From NCBI GenBank assembly GCA_025765595.1, contig JAIVFH010000123.1:1-64000 (forward strand): a stretch of DNA of 64,000 nt, written 5' to 3'. Each line of letters begins with the position of its first letter. Position 1 is the stretch's first letter. A program made the position numbers and the translations under genes. Below, one piece after another: positions 22,801 to 36,243 of the stretch. The stretch is from Obelidium mucronatum (lineage: Eukaryota > Chytridiomycota > Chytridiomycetes > Chytridiales > Chytriomycetaceae). Under the pieces are notes generated by a model. That model ran no database searches and was not told the origin of the DNA. It saw nothing but the letters and a program-made list of their open reading frames with translations.

Positions 22801-25800
22801 GCAGAAGCGGTTTCAGTGGTGGCAGAAGCAGCATCGGTGGTGGCAGAGGCGGCTTCAGTGGTGGCAGAGGCGGCTTCAGTGGTGGCAGAGGCAGCATCGG
22901 TGGTGGCAGAGGCGGCTTCAGTGGTGGCAGAGGCGGCTTCAGTGGTGGCAGAGGCAGCTCCAGTAGTGGTTGCAGAAGATGCAACGGTAGTGGCAGAAGC
23001 GGTTTCAGTGGTGGCAGAAGCAGCATCGTTGGTAGTAGAAGCAGCTTCAGTGGTGGCAGAAGCAGCATCGGTGGTGGCAGAGGCAGCTTCAGTGGTGGTA
23101 GAGGCGGCTTCAGTGGTGGTAGAGGCGGCTTCAGTGGTGGCAGAGGCAGCTCCAGTAGTGGTTGCAGAAGATGCAACGGTAGTGGCAGAAGCGGTTTCAG
23201 TGGTGGCAGAAGCAGCATCGTTGGTGGCAGAGGCGGCTTCAGAGCTGGCAGAGGCGGCTTCAGTGGTGGCAGAGGCAGCTCCAGTAGTGGTTGCAGAAGA
23301 TGCAACGGTAGTGGCAGAAGCGGTTTCAGTGGTGGCAGAAGCAGCATCGTTGGTAGTAGAAGCAGCTTCAGTGGTGGCAGAAGCAGCATCGGTGGTGGCA
23401 GAGGCAGCTTCAGTGGTGGTAGAGGCGGCTTCAGTGGTGGCAGAGGCAGCTCCAGTAGTGATTGCAGAGGATGCAACGGTAGTGGCAGAAGCGGTTTCAG
23501 TGGTGGCAGAAGCAGCATCGGTGGTGGCAGAGGCGGCTTCAGAGCTGGCAGAGGCGGCTTCAGTGGTGGCAGAGGCAGCTCCGGTTGTGGTTGCAGAAGA
23601 TGCTTCAGTGGTTGCAGAAGCAGCATCAGTAGTGGCAGAAGCAGCATCGGTGGTGGCAGAGGCAGCTTCAGTGGTGGCAGAGGCAGCTTCAGTGGTGGCA
23701 GAGGCAGCTCCGGTTGTGGTTGCAGAAGATGCAACGGCAGTGGCAGAAGCGGTTTCAGTGGTGGCAGAAGCGGCATCGGTGGTGGCAGAGGCGGCTTCAG
23801 TGGTGGCAGAGGCAGCTCCGGTTGTGGTTGCAGAAGATGCATCGGTGGTTGCAGAAGCCGTGGCAGAAGCCTCACTTGTAGAAGATGTACCATCGGGAGT
23901 TGCGCTTGCAGCATTAGTGGTGGCGGACGCAGTTTCAGTGGTAGCAGACGCAACATCTATTGTAGAAGTAGCAGCGTCAGTTGTAGAAGAAGCCACTTCT
24001 GTGGATACAGTGGCAGTAGTAGCAGAGGCTGTCTCAGTAGAGGCAGATGCCTCAGTGGAGGTAGACGCAGTACCGGTGGTAGCTGCAGAGGTCGAGTCAG
24101 TAGAAGACGCAACTGAAGCACTGGTGGACGCAGATTCGGTTGTGGCCGTAGCTGCTACTGTGGTGGCAGTGGACGTGGTTTCAGCAGTGGTTGACGCAGA
24201 AACGGCTTCTGTTGTTATAGTAGTCGATGTTTCAAAGGATGTCGAAGTTGCGGTTGGTGTGATAGTTGTTGGGATTGGAACAACTGGCAGTACACCAAAA
24301 ACAAGGCTGACTGGAGAAGCATTTGCCGTCAACGGAATCCACACCGTTACAGAATCGACACCAATTTGCTCAAAGGTTGACCCAGCTGGCAGCTCAATGA
24401 TGTCGGTGGTCCTGATAGTTGGTGGGAGGGTTACAGGTGCAATACAGCTAACAGTAGAGGTGATATTAAACCCAGCGGCAGCAGCTCCAGAAGATGTTAC
24501 TCCGACGATTTGAACAACTTTAACCCCAGCAGTTTCGTAAATCTGGCGATTGATAAACTTTTGAGTCAAATCGTCCTGTTTGACGGTGATGATTGGCCAG
24601 TTCGACAGCTGACCAAAGCTACCGAAGACAGATTCAACCCACTGCTGCATAAGACCAAGCTTGCCGGTGGCAGAGCCAATTGTAACTACGGGTAAATCGG
24701 CATTACGAAGATTCGCCTGGTGAAACATCGCAGGCTGCCAAGAGAGCAAAGAAAGAGTTCGCAAGTTCCTCTTTACTTCAGCAGCTATGATATCCGCAAA
24801 AGTTTTTTGAGTGCCGTAGATATTGTTATACAGCTGAGTGTTGTATTCTTGATTTGTGCAATTGAAGTAGATGGCTGCAGACTGGCGGGGAACAACAGTA
24901 AACCCGTCAAAACCATTGTTGTTGAAAGTAGTGGTGAGTGGCCAGTACAATGGATTCTCAGCGTTCAACGTTTTTGGTCGCGAAGAATCTCCAACACAAC
25001 CTGTGATACCAAAGTCTGAAAGAGCTTGAAGAGCGTCACCGTTGAAGATTCCGGAAATTCCAGGAGTGACCATTGAGTGATTACTCCAGTAGGCTTGTCC
25101 GTCGAGACCCCAAAATTCACTGCTGGCCAATCGAAAGTTGAACTGAACTTCGTTGATAACATCACTGTAGGTGTTATTGTTGAAGATTTCATGAGTAAAC
25201 GTGTGAGAACACCAGAGGAACTTGCTAGACACGGAAGAGAGGTTTCCAGGAGCCGAAAAGAAGTTAAAAAGCGGGTCGGAAGCAAGAGCAGCCTTGGTCC
25301 ACGCTGTGTTCACCGAACTGAGATTCCAAAGGCTTTGTCCTGTTCCAAGAGGCTTCTTCCAGTCCAAATTCGCGTCAGTGAGGTCAGGGTCGATGTTCAC
25401 CAAGAAGTTGTAGCTGCCAGAAATAGCTTCCATAATGCCGTTTCCTGCCATGCTATTTTTCAGTATCTTCGGCAAAATAAAACAAAGGCAAGAAGTTGGC
25501 TTACCGTTGAAAGCCATTTCAATCGTAACATTGGATCCAGCCGGAAGTCTGCTGTTCAAGTCAGGCATCCAGTCAATGAGGCCTTGAATATCGTTCGGAG
25601 AAGTACGCCAAGCAACGGCAGCTCCAAGCTCATTGTTGCCCTCCGTTTTTAAGAAGACATCGTCGATTTGAGGAGTAAAATAGATTCGACGAATTCCAGT
25701 GTAAAGTCCACGAGTCACCCACTGGAACCAAACATTTCCAATAGTAGCGCAAGAGATGAACCAAGAGCCACACGGAAGAAATAGAGACATTTGTTCTTGA

Positions 25801-26631
25801 TTGCTACCATAGTCGATGACGGCAGCGGCAACACCATGGTTAACAAAGTTGAGGACGGGTGTGACAGCGACATTATCGACAACAGTTGCAGGAAAGTTAC
25901 ATGATCTATTGAGGTTGTTCAGTCAAATGAACCCCTCGCAACAACAACCACCAAAGACTTACCCGCCAACGATTCCATCACCTGTCGCCAGCGACCATGT
26001 TGATTTCAATCCAGCAGCATCGGTAAAAACTGAAGATGCAGGTGTTAAGTCCAGAACTGTGGTATCATCACAAACAGTTGCAGAATTAAAGGATGTGACT
26101 TTGCCAGCAAGTGAAGCTGCAGTGGGGATATCATTAATCGCAACCAAGCGGACTCCATAATATTGTTGGTAATCATGAAGCTGCTTCCACTGCCAGTCAT
26201 ACAAGGTTGATAGAATGCTTCCGTTGCCAAATTGAGCTGCCGAATTTTTAGCTTTATTCGAAAATGACTGTCCAGGAGACTTACCCAACATTTGCGCGCT
26301 GGCAAGGACAATAGCACTGTATCGACCGATAGAATTTGGGACAATTTCGAGATCAAGCGGAGTATCCAGCAGTGAGGTGTCAACAACAACAGTGTCGTAT
26401 GCAAGGCCATAACTTTTGAACGTTGCGACTGCGTACTCTTCTGATCCGTCTCCAGGAGAAAGAATGAGACCTCTTGTCTCTAACTGTGCGATATGAGTCG
26501 TCACAGAAACTACATCCCTTTGCGCTGTTACAACGTTAGTTGTGATCGAACTGCCGACAGACTGGCTACGAACCAATTGAAAAGGCCTGAGTAGAAGCGC
26601 ATAGCGCCATAAGCAGCATTTGAAGTGCCAT
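19802..26631 (-). CDS. Giant GPI-anchored Agd3-like polysaccharide deacetylase (CE18) with Ala/Thr stalk
   Basis: Exons about 25963-26631, 25505-25905, 21000-25444 and 19802-20935 give a protein of about 2200 residues. The first about 740 residues match the fungal Agd3 layout: an N-terminal beta/CBM87-like part, then a deacetylase domain with metal-site motifs IYFTPQIDDVF and WCSHTFTHE. Agd3 deacetylates galactosaminogalactan in Aspergillus; the substrate here is unknown. A stalk of about 950 residues of SATTEAA-type repeats follows. After it come a Cys-containing beta domain (SCDPRFPASPSNPC), a TCTGTAS repeat zone, a Pro/Ala tail and a hydrophobic C-terminal GPI signal (NLLLTLELAVVICMLIL). 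A good signal peptide (MALQMLLMALCASTQAFS) starts at 26631 but is one base out of frame with the domain that follows, so the first exon is either frameshifted or misread. Confidence 0.75.
21330..24230. repeat. 2.9-kb minisatellite encoding the Ala/Thr/Ser stalk
   Basis: Tandem 21-bp units (GCGTCAGTGGTGGCAGAGGC-like on the + strand) encode SATTEAA. They are grouped into higher-order blocks of about 120-170 bp, each marked by SATTVASSAITTGAA. Several blocks are nearly identical (for example around 22010-22330, 22480-22800 and 22980-23330), showing recent unequal exchange or homogenisation. Because the units avoid stops in all readings, long antisense frames appear as artefacts. Confidence 0.95.
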
Positions 26632-26739
26632 AGTCTAATATTTAGTTCTAGTTTATGGTGAAATCTAATGAACCTTTTGGTTCCTTTATAAGTAGCCCAT
26701 TTCAATCCGCTTGTAACAAAATTTATTGCGGCTTGCATA

Positions 26740-27159
26740 CAAGAAGCAAAAAGCCATACAAGTGCTGTTGTCGTGTTACGAGACGTGCGGGATCGCTCCT
26801 GAAAAATAGTTAAATGTTTTATGAAACATATATGGTGGTGGTGTTTGGCAGTTTTAGTGGCTTCAGTGTTCTGGGCAATAGGTTTGAGTTCACGCCAAAG
26901 TTCACTCGCGGCACAGCAGCAAACAAAAACAAAAGAAAATAGCAGCTACCATAAATAATATGCTAATATTTCAATGTTGAATCTTTCTTTTACCTGCTTT
27001 TAGAATCTGCCGTACAGTAGTCAAGCCCCCAATAAAAAAATAGCATGGCTCATTTCGAAACCAATTTCCAGTTCTTCACGCACCTCGTCATCCACAATAT
27101 TTCTGCAACATCAAAACATCACATGCAAAAAGAGCGTGCAAGCCTGAATCATATCTATT
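26740..27159. other. Intergenic region between the deacetylase and the second FTR1
   Basis: No supported coding sequence. It should hold the promoter of the deacetylase gene (transcribed leftwards) and the 3' end of FTR1 copy B, whose stop codon is at 27160-27162. Confidence 0.5.
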
Positions 27160-28611
27160 TTATTGTTCTACTTTTCCGTCTCGTCGCACTCTCTGTCTAT
27201 CTCTAACCTTCACCGCCATAAGCGATATACTAACAAACAACCAGTAAAATATATATGACACAATACTTCCAATAGTTGCAGAGTTAGTCCACCCAAAAAT
27301 CGCCGAAAACATTTGCCATCCACCTTCAGAGGAATCGTCGGGATTGCAGCAGTCGAGATGCCTTTTTTGAAAAACAACCATGATCAGCTTCCAACACAAG
27401 ATCATCTCCAAAAAAAAGGCAGTTTTTTTTTCGTACCACACAGAGCTCTGCACATTGTAATACTCGTTCAAATCTGCCTCCCCAGAAACACCCAACACCT
27501 GGTTCCACGCATTTAATTCAAACAGTCGCACAGCTTTGGAAAGAAGGCCGGCAGAAAGATAGAAAATCAAGATGGTGGCTCCGACAAAGAAGGATCTCAT
27601 TTTCATGGAGTTGCCGGCGCGATAAATAGCAAGACCAACGAGAGCACCACATGCAAGACCAGCTAGTACCGCGAAGGGAATGTTTCCCGGGCTATCGCTT
27701 GCTGCGGTCTAAAAATTATTTAAAGTGAAGTTAAAATAAAAAAATAAAAAATCAGCAATCTCAACTCCTCCAAGAAAGATCATCCCCTCCAGCCCTTCAC
27801 GCAGAATAGTTACGAAAGGAATCCAAAAGAAAGCTTGGGTAGATCCACTGCTCTGGCTCACTGCGGCAACGGCATTTTGCGGTTCCTTTACCGGCTCCTG
27901 AAAAGTAACAACAGATTCCATTCTCTTCACTGGTGGAGCTTGATCAGCGATAACAAAGTCTACCGATTCCCCTGTAGCCGCGTCATTATTCATGAGCGTC
28001 GACGCAGACACTCTGTTTCCTTCTAATTCAGAAGCCGCCATCTCCTTTCTTGAATTTTGTTTAGACAAGGCCCCGCCGCCGATACTCGACGTGAAACGGC
28101 TACTGTGCTCCGAGAATAATTTTTCGAGCTTCTTGTGCCATTTGGCAGTTAATTTATCCGATTTGGCAAATGCAAACGCCATGACAGACAAGAGAATACA
28201 TGCAATGAGTTGGAACACGGCCTCCCACAAAACCTCAGTTGATGCCCTAAAGAAGCAAAAGTTTTTGATTGGAACTTTGAAGAGAAAAAGGAAGTCATGG
28301 AATACGCTTTTTTTTTCATACCACAGGTTGGACGCGTATTTGAACCACAACACCAAAAACACGGCTCCAATCGACATTGAGACGAGAAGTCCTGTTATGC
28401 TCCCAAGCCACATTGCTCGACACAGAACGCGTTTCATTTCCAAATCCGCTTGAAAGAACTTGTTGACGAAAGACAGCATAACAGAGATGACGATTCCAGC
28501 TTCAGTACATTCTGAAGCAGTGCAAAGAAAAGTCAGACTAATTTGACCAATTCGGAGAAGTATCAAACCTCTGAATAATACGAAGAAGACGGGCAGCGAG
28601 AAGCCCACCAT
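27160..28611 (-). CDS. FTR1: High-affinity iron permease FTR1 (copy B)
   Basis: Five exons (28569-28611, 28322-28511, 27766-28246, 27437-27708, 27160-27361) give 396 codons, 395 residues. Both iron motifs are present: RECTEAGIVIS and REGLEGMIFLGG. It is clearly a paralogue of the gene at 7929, with blocks such as AVFLVLWFKYASNLW identical. The first intron interrupts codon 15 (FFVLFR/E), whereas copy A is interrupted after codon 24, so the introns are not the same one. The third donor is GTTGAG, an uncommon form seen elsewhere in this window. The loop (about residues 150-215) differs and is Ser/Ala-rich. The two copies may differ in regulation or in ferroxidase partner; nothing here decides that. 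Confidence 0.92.
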
Positions 28612-28786
28612 AGCTGCTCTTTCCTGTCAAAAATAAAATAAAAGCGCGAATCTTTTGTTTGGGCCTTGTGTCTATTGTTATTGGTTGTTTGTCCTCCGAA
28701 AAAAAAATGGCAAAAAAGAAGTGCACTCAAAAAAAAAAGAAGGAAGGAACCACTAAAAACATTACTGCACTTAAATTCTGATAACT

Positions 28787-31710
28787 TTATTGCTTGCTCT
28801 CCAACTCCTTGATACGATCCACCAACACTTGGATTTCCTTCTTGAACGACGCAGTTACTCTCTCCTCAACCTGGTTAACTGCATCCGCCAATAATGGTTT
28901 CAACACTTCAGCCACTACTTGCGAATCAATGCCACCTTTTGCGTCCGCTTTTGTATTAGCACCGCTGACGGCAGCCCCTTGCCCAGAAACCACTCTAAGC
29001 GAAACAGCAGGCTTCCCCTGCTTCGGCAGCTGCTCTTCCTTCGTGAGAATCGACAAAACCTTTTCCTCTTGCATCCATCCATGCACAGTCAAGTCACTGC
29101 TGCTGTCCAACGACCCCAGTACATAATCCGTCGCCTCCTCTCCTCCAATTGCATCTCCATAAGGTGGAACTCGGAAATACCCGACACTTTTCATTGCGGC
29201 GCTTTCAGTCGTGAACCGAATGGCTACGACGGAGCGGCGCTGGAAATCAATGACTGCATACGCAGAATGACGAAACTGTGCATTTTCAGCTTCATCTGAG
29301 AAAAAGAAGGGAGTCAAGTTGTACGTTCCAAGCTGCTTGGTTTCGCTCTTTTCGGGACTTTGGGATTCAGCTTGATTAACAATGTGTCGTAACGTTGGGA
29401 TTCCAAACGTCATGCCCCTCCCAGTCCATCCAACTGTCGATACGAAAAATGATTAATTCAAACAAAGAATTGAAGGAGATACAATATAAAAATAAAAAAT
29501 AAAAAATAAAAGCATAAAATAAAAAATAAAAAATAAAAAAATAAAAAAAAAACTAAGAGATATTACACACCTGCAAACTCTGTTGCTATTTTCTCACGGG
29601 GATCAAGATACTCAGCGTCGTACGCAGGTTCCTTCTTCATTTCGATAGACACAATTTCTCGCTCACAGACATCCACATCATCCGTTTCCAAAACAAAGAC
29701 AGCTTCTTTTTCAGCACTCTTGAGGTACAAAGCAGGAAGCGGAAACTCCACCAATCCCCCAAACTTTTCACCATTCATATCTTCTAGCTCCACATCCAAA
29801 ACCAATGGAGCTCCTGATCGATACGCGATCCACGAAAAGTTGCAGTTGGACCCGGTCCTGTTGTCTGGGTAATACCTATGCACTTGAATCGCCATGTCAG
29901 CAACTATGGTTGCGGTTCCAAAGGCAGGGATGCTGATTGGAAGTATGTCGCTGCCGCTGCTTCCACCGGTTTTAACCCTCCAAGTGACGGTTTCTAATCT
30001 CTTCCATTCATTTGTTGCCACGAAATCATCCCCGTCTTCATCCCCTTCACCTCGCTCCTTGATCACTACAAGATTGCCGTCATCTCCTTCCAACCGCAGC
30101 TTTGCAAACACACGTCCATCCAGTAAAAGGTTTGTTTCCTTGGACCTGTTGATTATCGCAACTTCTACGGTCAAATAATCCACCCTGTGATATCCATCGT
30201 GTCGAACACTTGTATCCAACACACGTAAATGAAAACCTCCAGGTACGGAAGACCAAGTCGGAAGTTCATCGTCTCTTTTTCGGGGGCTTAAATTTTGAAT
30301 ACGGCGTCCCTGAAATAAACTCGATTCTGGAAAGTTGTATGGATTCTGGGAATTTGCCAACGAAGCAGGGAGTGGGACTTCTCCAAACTGCTTTCCTTGA
30401 GAGAAAATCGGAGGACTACTCAATACGGGTCCATTCAAGTTTGATGCAGAGGGCCATTCAAAGTAGACGGTGGCAGTTGAAGGGGAGAGACTCGTTTTGG
30501 TTGAGCATGAGATGTGAAGGCCTTTGACATTCCCAACCTGAGAATCGAGGATCCATTCAACAGACACTCTTTCTCTATCACTTCCAATTAACTCCACAAT
30601 TGATTTTTGAGTGTTGGCGCTGTCCATCACTTCAGTTCTTGAGAAAGTTTGAAAATACACTTGTGCATTTGCCCCCCCGCATTCTACATCCACAAAGAGT
30701 TTGTTGCTGTATTTATCGCCTGCTGATTGCAGAATGGCGCCAACACTTGCACTGACGGTTCGATCCGGTTTAGATGTTGCTGCAAAATCGTTGGCTACAA
30801 CAACAGCAAACAATTGCCTCATGTTTGTGTAATTCATCAATCCGCTTCTCCAGTCCCAAAAAGCAGCATAAGGAAAATTGTTGTGATGGGTAAAAGCGTG
30901 TTTCTGTCGTTGACATCCCGATTCTTTGCTTCCACTAGTGCCACAGCAAGCATTGTAGGGTTTGGCATGGAATCGACAAGCACCCACTCCATTTTCAGAT
31001 TCTTTAACGTCAAGTGCGCATTGAACGCAAGTAAATGTGGGTTCTGGGCCCAATTCCAACTGGAAAAAGTAGATTTGCCGGAACTTTGGCCACACTTGGA
31101 ATGACAAACGTGATTGGATGATGGCAATCTTGTCATTGAGATCTTCCGGGTTCAAAAAGATTCCTGGAAAAGAGAGGACTGCTTCCACGGTATCTTTAGC
31201 ACTGGATCCCTGGAGTTTGGAAACAAACTTTGCAATATCAAACGGCGCGAATACTCGCGACGATCCTGTTTGCTGAAAAGAGCCAACCAAAAGCGGGATG
31301 ATCTGAGGAAAACAGGGAAGAGTGAGTGGACGGTATATTCTTTCTGACAAGTGGACAGTACATCAATCGCGCCTTCCTTGTTGAGCGCCACCGCTGCTTG
31401 CCATTCTCTGAGCAGGCCGCTGTCTTGCTGGGCGAGCGCCGCCAGCGAGTTCTCGGAGACGACGGGCAGAAAGAGACACGAGCGCGCGAGGCCTGTGCGG
31501 CGCAACGTCAGAAAAAACAAAGCAAAACAAAACTCCGACAAACGCACCGCCGAGTCGGTCGCCGTCGCGGGCGCCGAATGCGCGCACGAGCACCGGCCGC
31601 GCCTCGCCGAGCACGCCGCCGGGCTGCGCCTGCAGCTTGCTCGCCACCGCATCTGCGACGCCATCATCCGCTGCGCACACAAAGATGTGGAACTGCTTCT
31701 GGTCGCTCAT
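28787..31710 (-). CDS. TIR-domain protein with CHORD-like zinc module and coiled-coil C-terminus
   Basis: Exons 31548-31710, 31362-31492, 29571-31302 and 28787-29433 give 891 codons, 890 residues. The N-terminus fits a TIR domain: strand A (FHIFVCAADDG, residues 7-17), a BB-loop-like RAFGARDGDRLG, RSCLFLPVVSENSL (59-71), DSGLLREWQAAVAL with Glu at about 84 in the position of the NADase glutamate of SARM1-type TIRs, and DIIPLLVG (98-105). Then comes a Cys/His cluster resembling CHORD zinc modules (C190, C193, C207, H210, C217, C218, C228, H233 in CVQC..ACRFH..CC..GC..KH). A long beta-rich region of no recognised family and a 30-residue coiled coil (FKKEIQVLVDRIKELE) complete it. TIR domains are uncommon in fungi. 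Function is unknown; NAD hydrolysis or signalling is a family-based guess. Confidence 0.75.
29483..29553. repeat. (AAATAAA)n tract in the TIR-gene intron
   Basis: Tandem AAAATAAA-type units fill much of the 137-nt third intron (29434-29570) of the TIR gene. It is simple sequence, similar in style to the poly-A tracts in other introns here. Confidence 0.8.
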
Positions 31711-31802
31711 TTGTTTGAAGTAAACTAATTAATTACAAAAACCAGGCAAGTTTCATTTTCAATTTTCAATTTTCAATTTGTCGGACTTGAAACTCATTCA
31801 AC

Positions 31803-31953
31803 TCATTCCGCCAAGGTAATCCTTCCCCTGTGGATATCATCCAAAAGAATACGCATTGATGAAACAATCCTGTCCATTTGCTCTCCAGATACAGTCGGTC
31901 CAATGGGTACAAACTGGTATCTGCAAGAATGTTACACTTAGGTACCCGTATAC

Positions 31954-31984
<31 letters not shown>

Positions 31985-34223
31985 ACCCATATCCATATCG
32001 CTTTGCCATGTTTTGAAACTGTTGATTGCCTACACCTCGTTCAGGAGGTTTCAACTCCAAAACCCCCGCAACAGGAAGCCTTCGAAGATACATTGTCCAT
32101 GCAAACGAGGCTCCATGTGGGCCGACAAATAAGTCTGTTCCTCGAGATATCGCCAGCTGATCATCAAAGCTTATTGCTGCAAAGTCGACAGCTCGAAATT
32201 CTACAGGTACAGTCGATTCCTTTTCCCAATTTTTCGTTTCATTTCTGAGCATTTCAATCAGAGTCGCTTCGTTCTTCACGATTCTTTTCAACTTTGGTTC
32301 GGATCCCTCAACAAAGTCTTTGGGCGGTTTGACATCTGTGCCATCCACACCATGCAACTGGAGTCCAAACACGCCCCCCTCATCCAGATAGCCATGCAGA
32401 GTTGAAGATTGCCGCCTCGCAAATGTAACAACAATGGTCCTATCCATCATTCGCTTGGCAGCACTCCAAGACCGAGGTCCTCCTCTTGTAATTCCTGCAA
32501 AAAATATTCTTCGAACAGATTCCTCAAACATGAGTCCATATTTTTGAGTTTTCACTGGAAATGGTAACCAATCCGGCAACTTTTCCTTTCCAACCCGTTT
32601 CCTATTGTCATTCTTGTTATTGCCAATTTGACCAAACACATTCCGTGTATCCCAATACCGCCCTCGATCCAGCACAAACTCTCGAAACGCTTGAAACAGC
32701 GGACTTCCAACACAATTGCTTTTTTTGCCTCCATCGCGCGCCATAGGACTGATTCCGCCATGTATTCCCCATATCGCGCGTCTCACACAAAGGTTGGGAC
32801 TACCATTTCCCTTCCAATTTTCCAGCCGTCTTTTTGCTGCTTTAGATAGCTGCCTTAAATCCACGAGACGCCTACTAGATGTGAATATATGGCTCCACGC
32901 TTTCGTGTATGGCCCGTCTGAATTCCGTTGGTCAAGGAGAATTGGCTGAATCGCGTCTGCAGAGATGTTGAGAAGCGAATAAACCAAGAACGTGTTCATG
33001 GCATCTTGGTGGAATTGGAAAGGGTTTGTCGTATCCCATCGAGAAATGAAAAAGAGCGGGGTGTCCAACCTGTCAAAAATAAAGTCAAGTCAAAAAAAAA
33101 AGATATAATGGTCGACTTTTAGAGCCTACCACAAGTCACATTGGATATTTTCATTCTCTTTGGGATTGAGTACTTCCATACCGTCTGGTGTCAATTATTT
33201 AAAATAATGGAGGGTTAAAACTGTTTGAGAGATCAACAAACCAAACATCCAGCCCGCGGCCCCGCCTCCAAACCCTCGACCGAACCAAGAATTTTCATCC
33301 AAATGACACAATGTTTCCATCGACCCAAATATGGCTGGAAGGTCCTGCCCCTTCCTGCGATCAGGCATTTTTGGTAGCAAATCCAATTTGATAGCCAAAT
33401 TTCGAGTTTCGCAATATCTCTGCGGTATATTGGTATCCAAAGTGCCGCATCGTATTCGCGACGCGGTTTTTGATGACGGTTCAGCTGTGATTGGGGTGTT
33501 GGAATTCCTCCATTTAAATTGGTTTTCAGAATTCCCCCGATCCGTGTGTATATCCTGCTCAATCAAGTCATTTTCTTGTTGCACCTCCGCATAGTTGAAT
33601 TCCTTTTTTTTCTTTTTATCCGCCATGTACGTGCTCAGTTTCTTTTGCATGTGAACCAGCCATCCGTTAAATGCCGCCACTCCGCCAGTCTCTATTTTTT
33701 TGCTCATATAAGTTTCACCATATTCAGCCAAGTCATCGCCAAACTTCCACGTATCCGCCAACAATTCACTATTTCCACACTCCAAATGAGGCAAAGCAAG
33801 GAAATCTGCCAAGAATTCCCCATTATTAAAGTAATCGCATTTGTTATTCTCAATCTCTGGATCCGCTATTCGCATAGCATGCTCCAAGTACGTGCGTGGT
33901 TTGTACTCTTGCCGCAGCACACTTCCCCAATGGTGTCTGAAAAGCAATGGCGTTTGAGCTTGTTGAATTTGCCTTTCATTCACTGCCTTTGTCGCTGCTT
34001 CTCTCCACAGTCTTTGGATCCTTTCAAACTCACGTAGAGCACGACCAACAACTGCCACGAGGACAACAAGGAGCCCGATAAGAAGAAGGAGTGATATTCT
34101 TTTGCATCGCTTGTTGTACGACGCGAACGAGGCGCGTAGGCAACGGGTGTCTGTGGGGTTGATATTGGTGGCAGGACGACTTAGGGGATTTCCGTCCCCG
34201 AGAACCTGCGATTTTACGCGCAT
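31803..34223 (-). CDS. GT61-family glycosyltransferase, type II membrane protein
   Basis: Exons 33242-34223, 33130-33184, 31987-33069 and 31803-31920 give 746 codons, 745 residues. A basic N-terminal tail is followed by one transmembrane helix (RISLLLLIGLLVVLVAVVG, about 42-60) and a luminal stem. The catalytic region carries WDTTNPFQFHQD, SRGTDLFVGPHGASFAWTMY and ELKPPERG, which are marks of the GT61 family (EOGT, plant xylosyl- and arabinosyltransferases). It probably adds a sugar to a wall glycan or glycoprotein in the Golgi; donor and acceptor are unknown. The last intron contains a 31-nt A tract. The gene is tandem with the TIR gene (stop and start about 90 bp apart) and divergent from the OYE gene. 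Confidence 0.85.
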
Positions 34224-34707
34224 TGGATCCCTTTAATAGAATTTTTTTTGGTTGACTGCGCTTGCAAGTTGCGTTCTTGGAACTGGAATAAAATGGGTGT
34301 GTGAATAATAAAGGGGATGAGTCATCGCGTTACTTACTGGGCGAAAAAGACGCGGGCTGCACGCACGCGAACGGTTTATTGGTCAAAGAATGTTTCTAGA
34401 GATGCCAGTAGATGCGGCTGCCGCGGTTGACAGGAAAGGGGGAGGGGGGGAAGATGGGATCAAGTTGTGTTTTTGCCAAGAAATGGAAATGACAATTCTG
34501 ATGGATTCCGTTCTTGTAGAGAGATTTATCTTCAGCTGAGTTGAAATTTCAAAAAAGAATGGCCCCGCCTTTTTAGTTTTGGATTCTTTGCTCCCCTTCC
34601 AGACAAGCTGCAATTTCTTTCAGACAAGAAAAGAATTGTACGGAAACCTATCGAAACCTGCGCTTAATGAAAATAGGGCGAGGAAAAAAGAAAAGAAAAA
34701 CCCAGAA
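34224..34707. other. Divergent promoter region, GT61 / OYE
   Basis: 484 bp lie between divergent starts. A short GGGGAGGGGGGG run is at about 34438-34450. No gene and no recognisable factor site. Confidence 0.4.
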
Positions 34708-36189
<1,482 letters not shown>

Positions 36190-36243
36190 TTTTTGTGCCT
36201 CTGAAATTCTTCGTCATCAGAAATAAACCCATGGTTCTGCATT

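Noticed and set aside
21142..24513. 1123-codon + strand open frame (VVAEAAS repeats) and an 893-codon alternative minus frame
   Set aside because: They are shadows of the repeat stalk: 21-bp units without stops in any reading. The sense frame is fixed by the flanking deacetylase and C-terminal domains.
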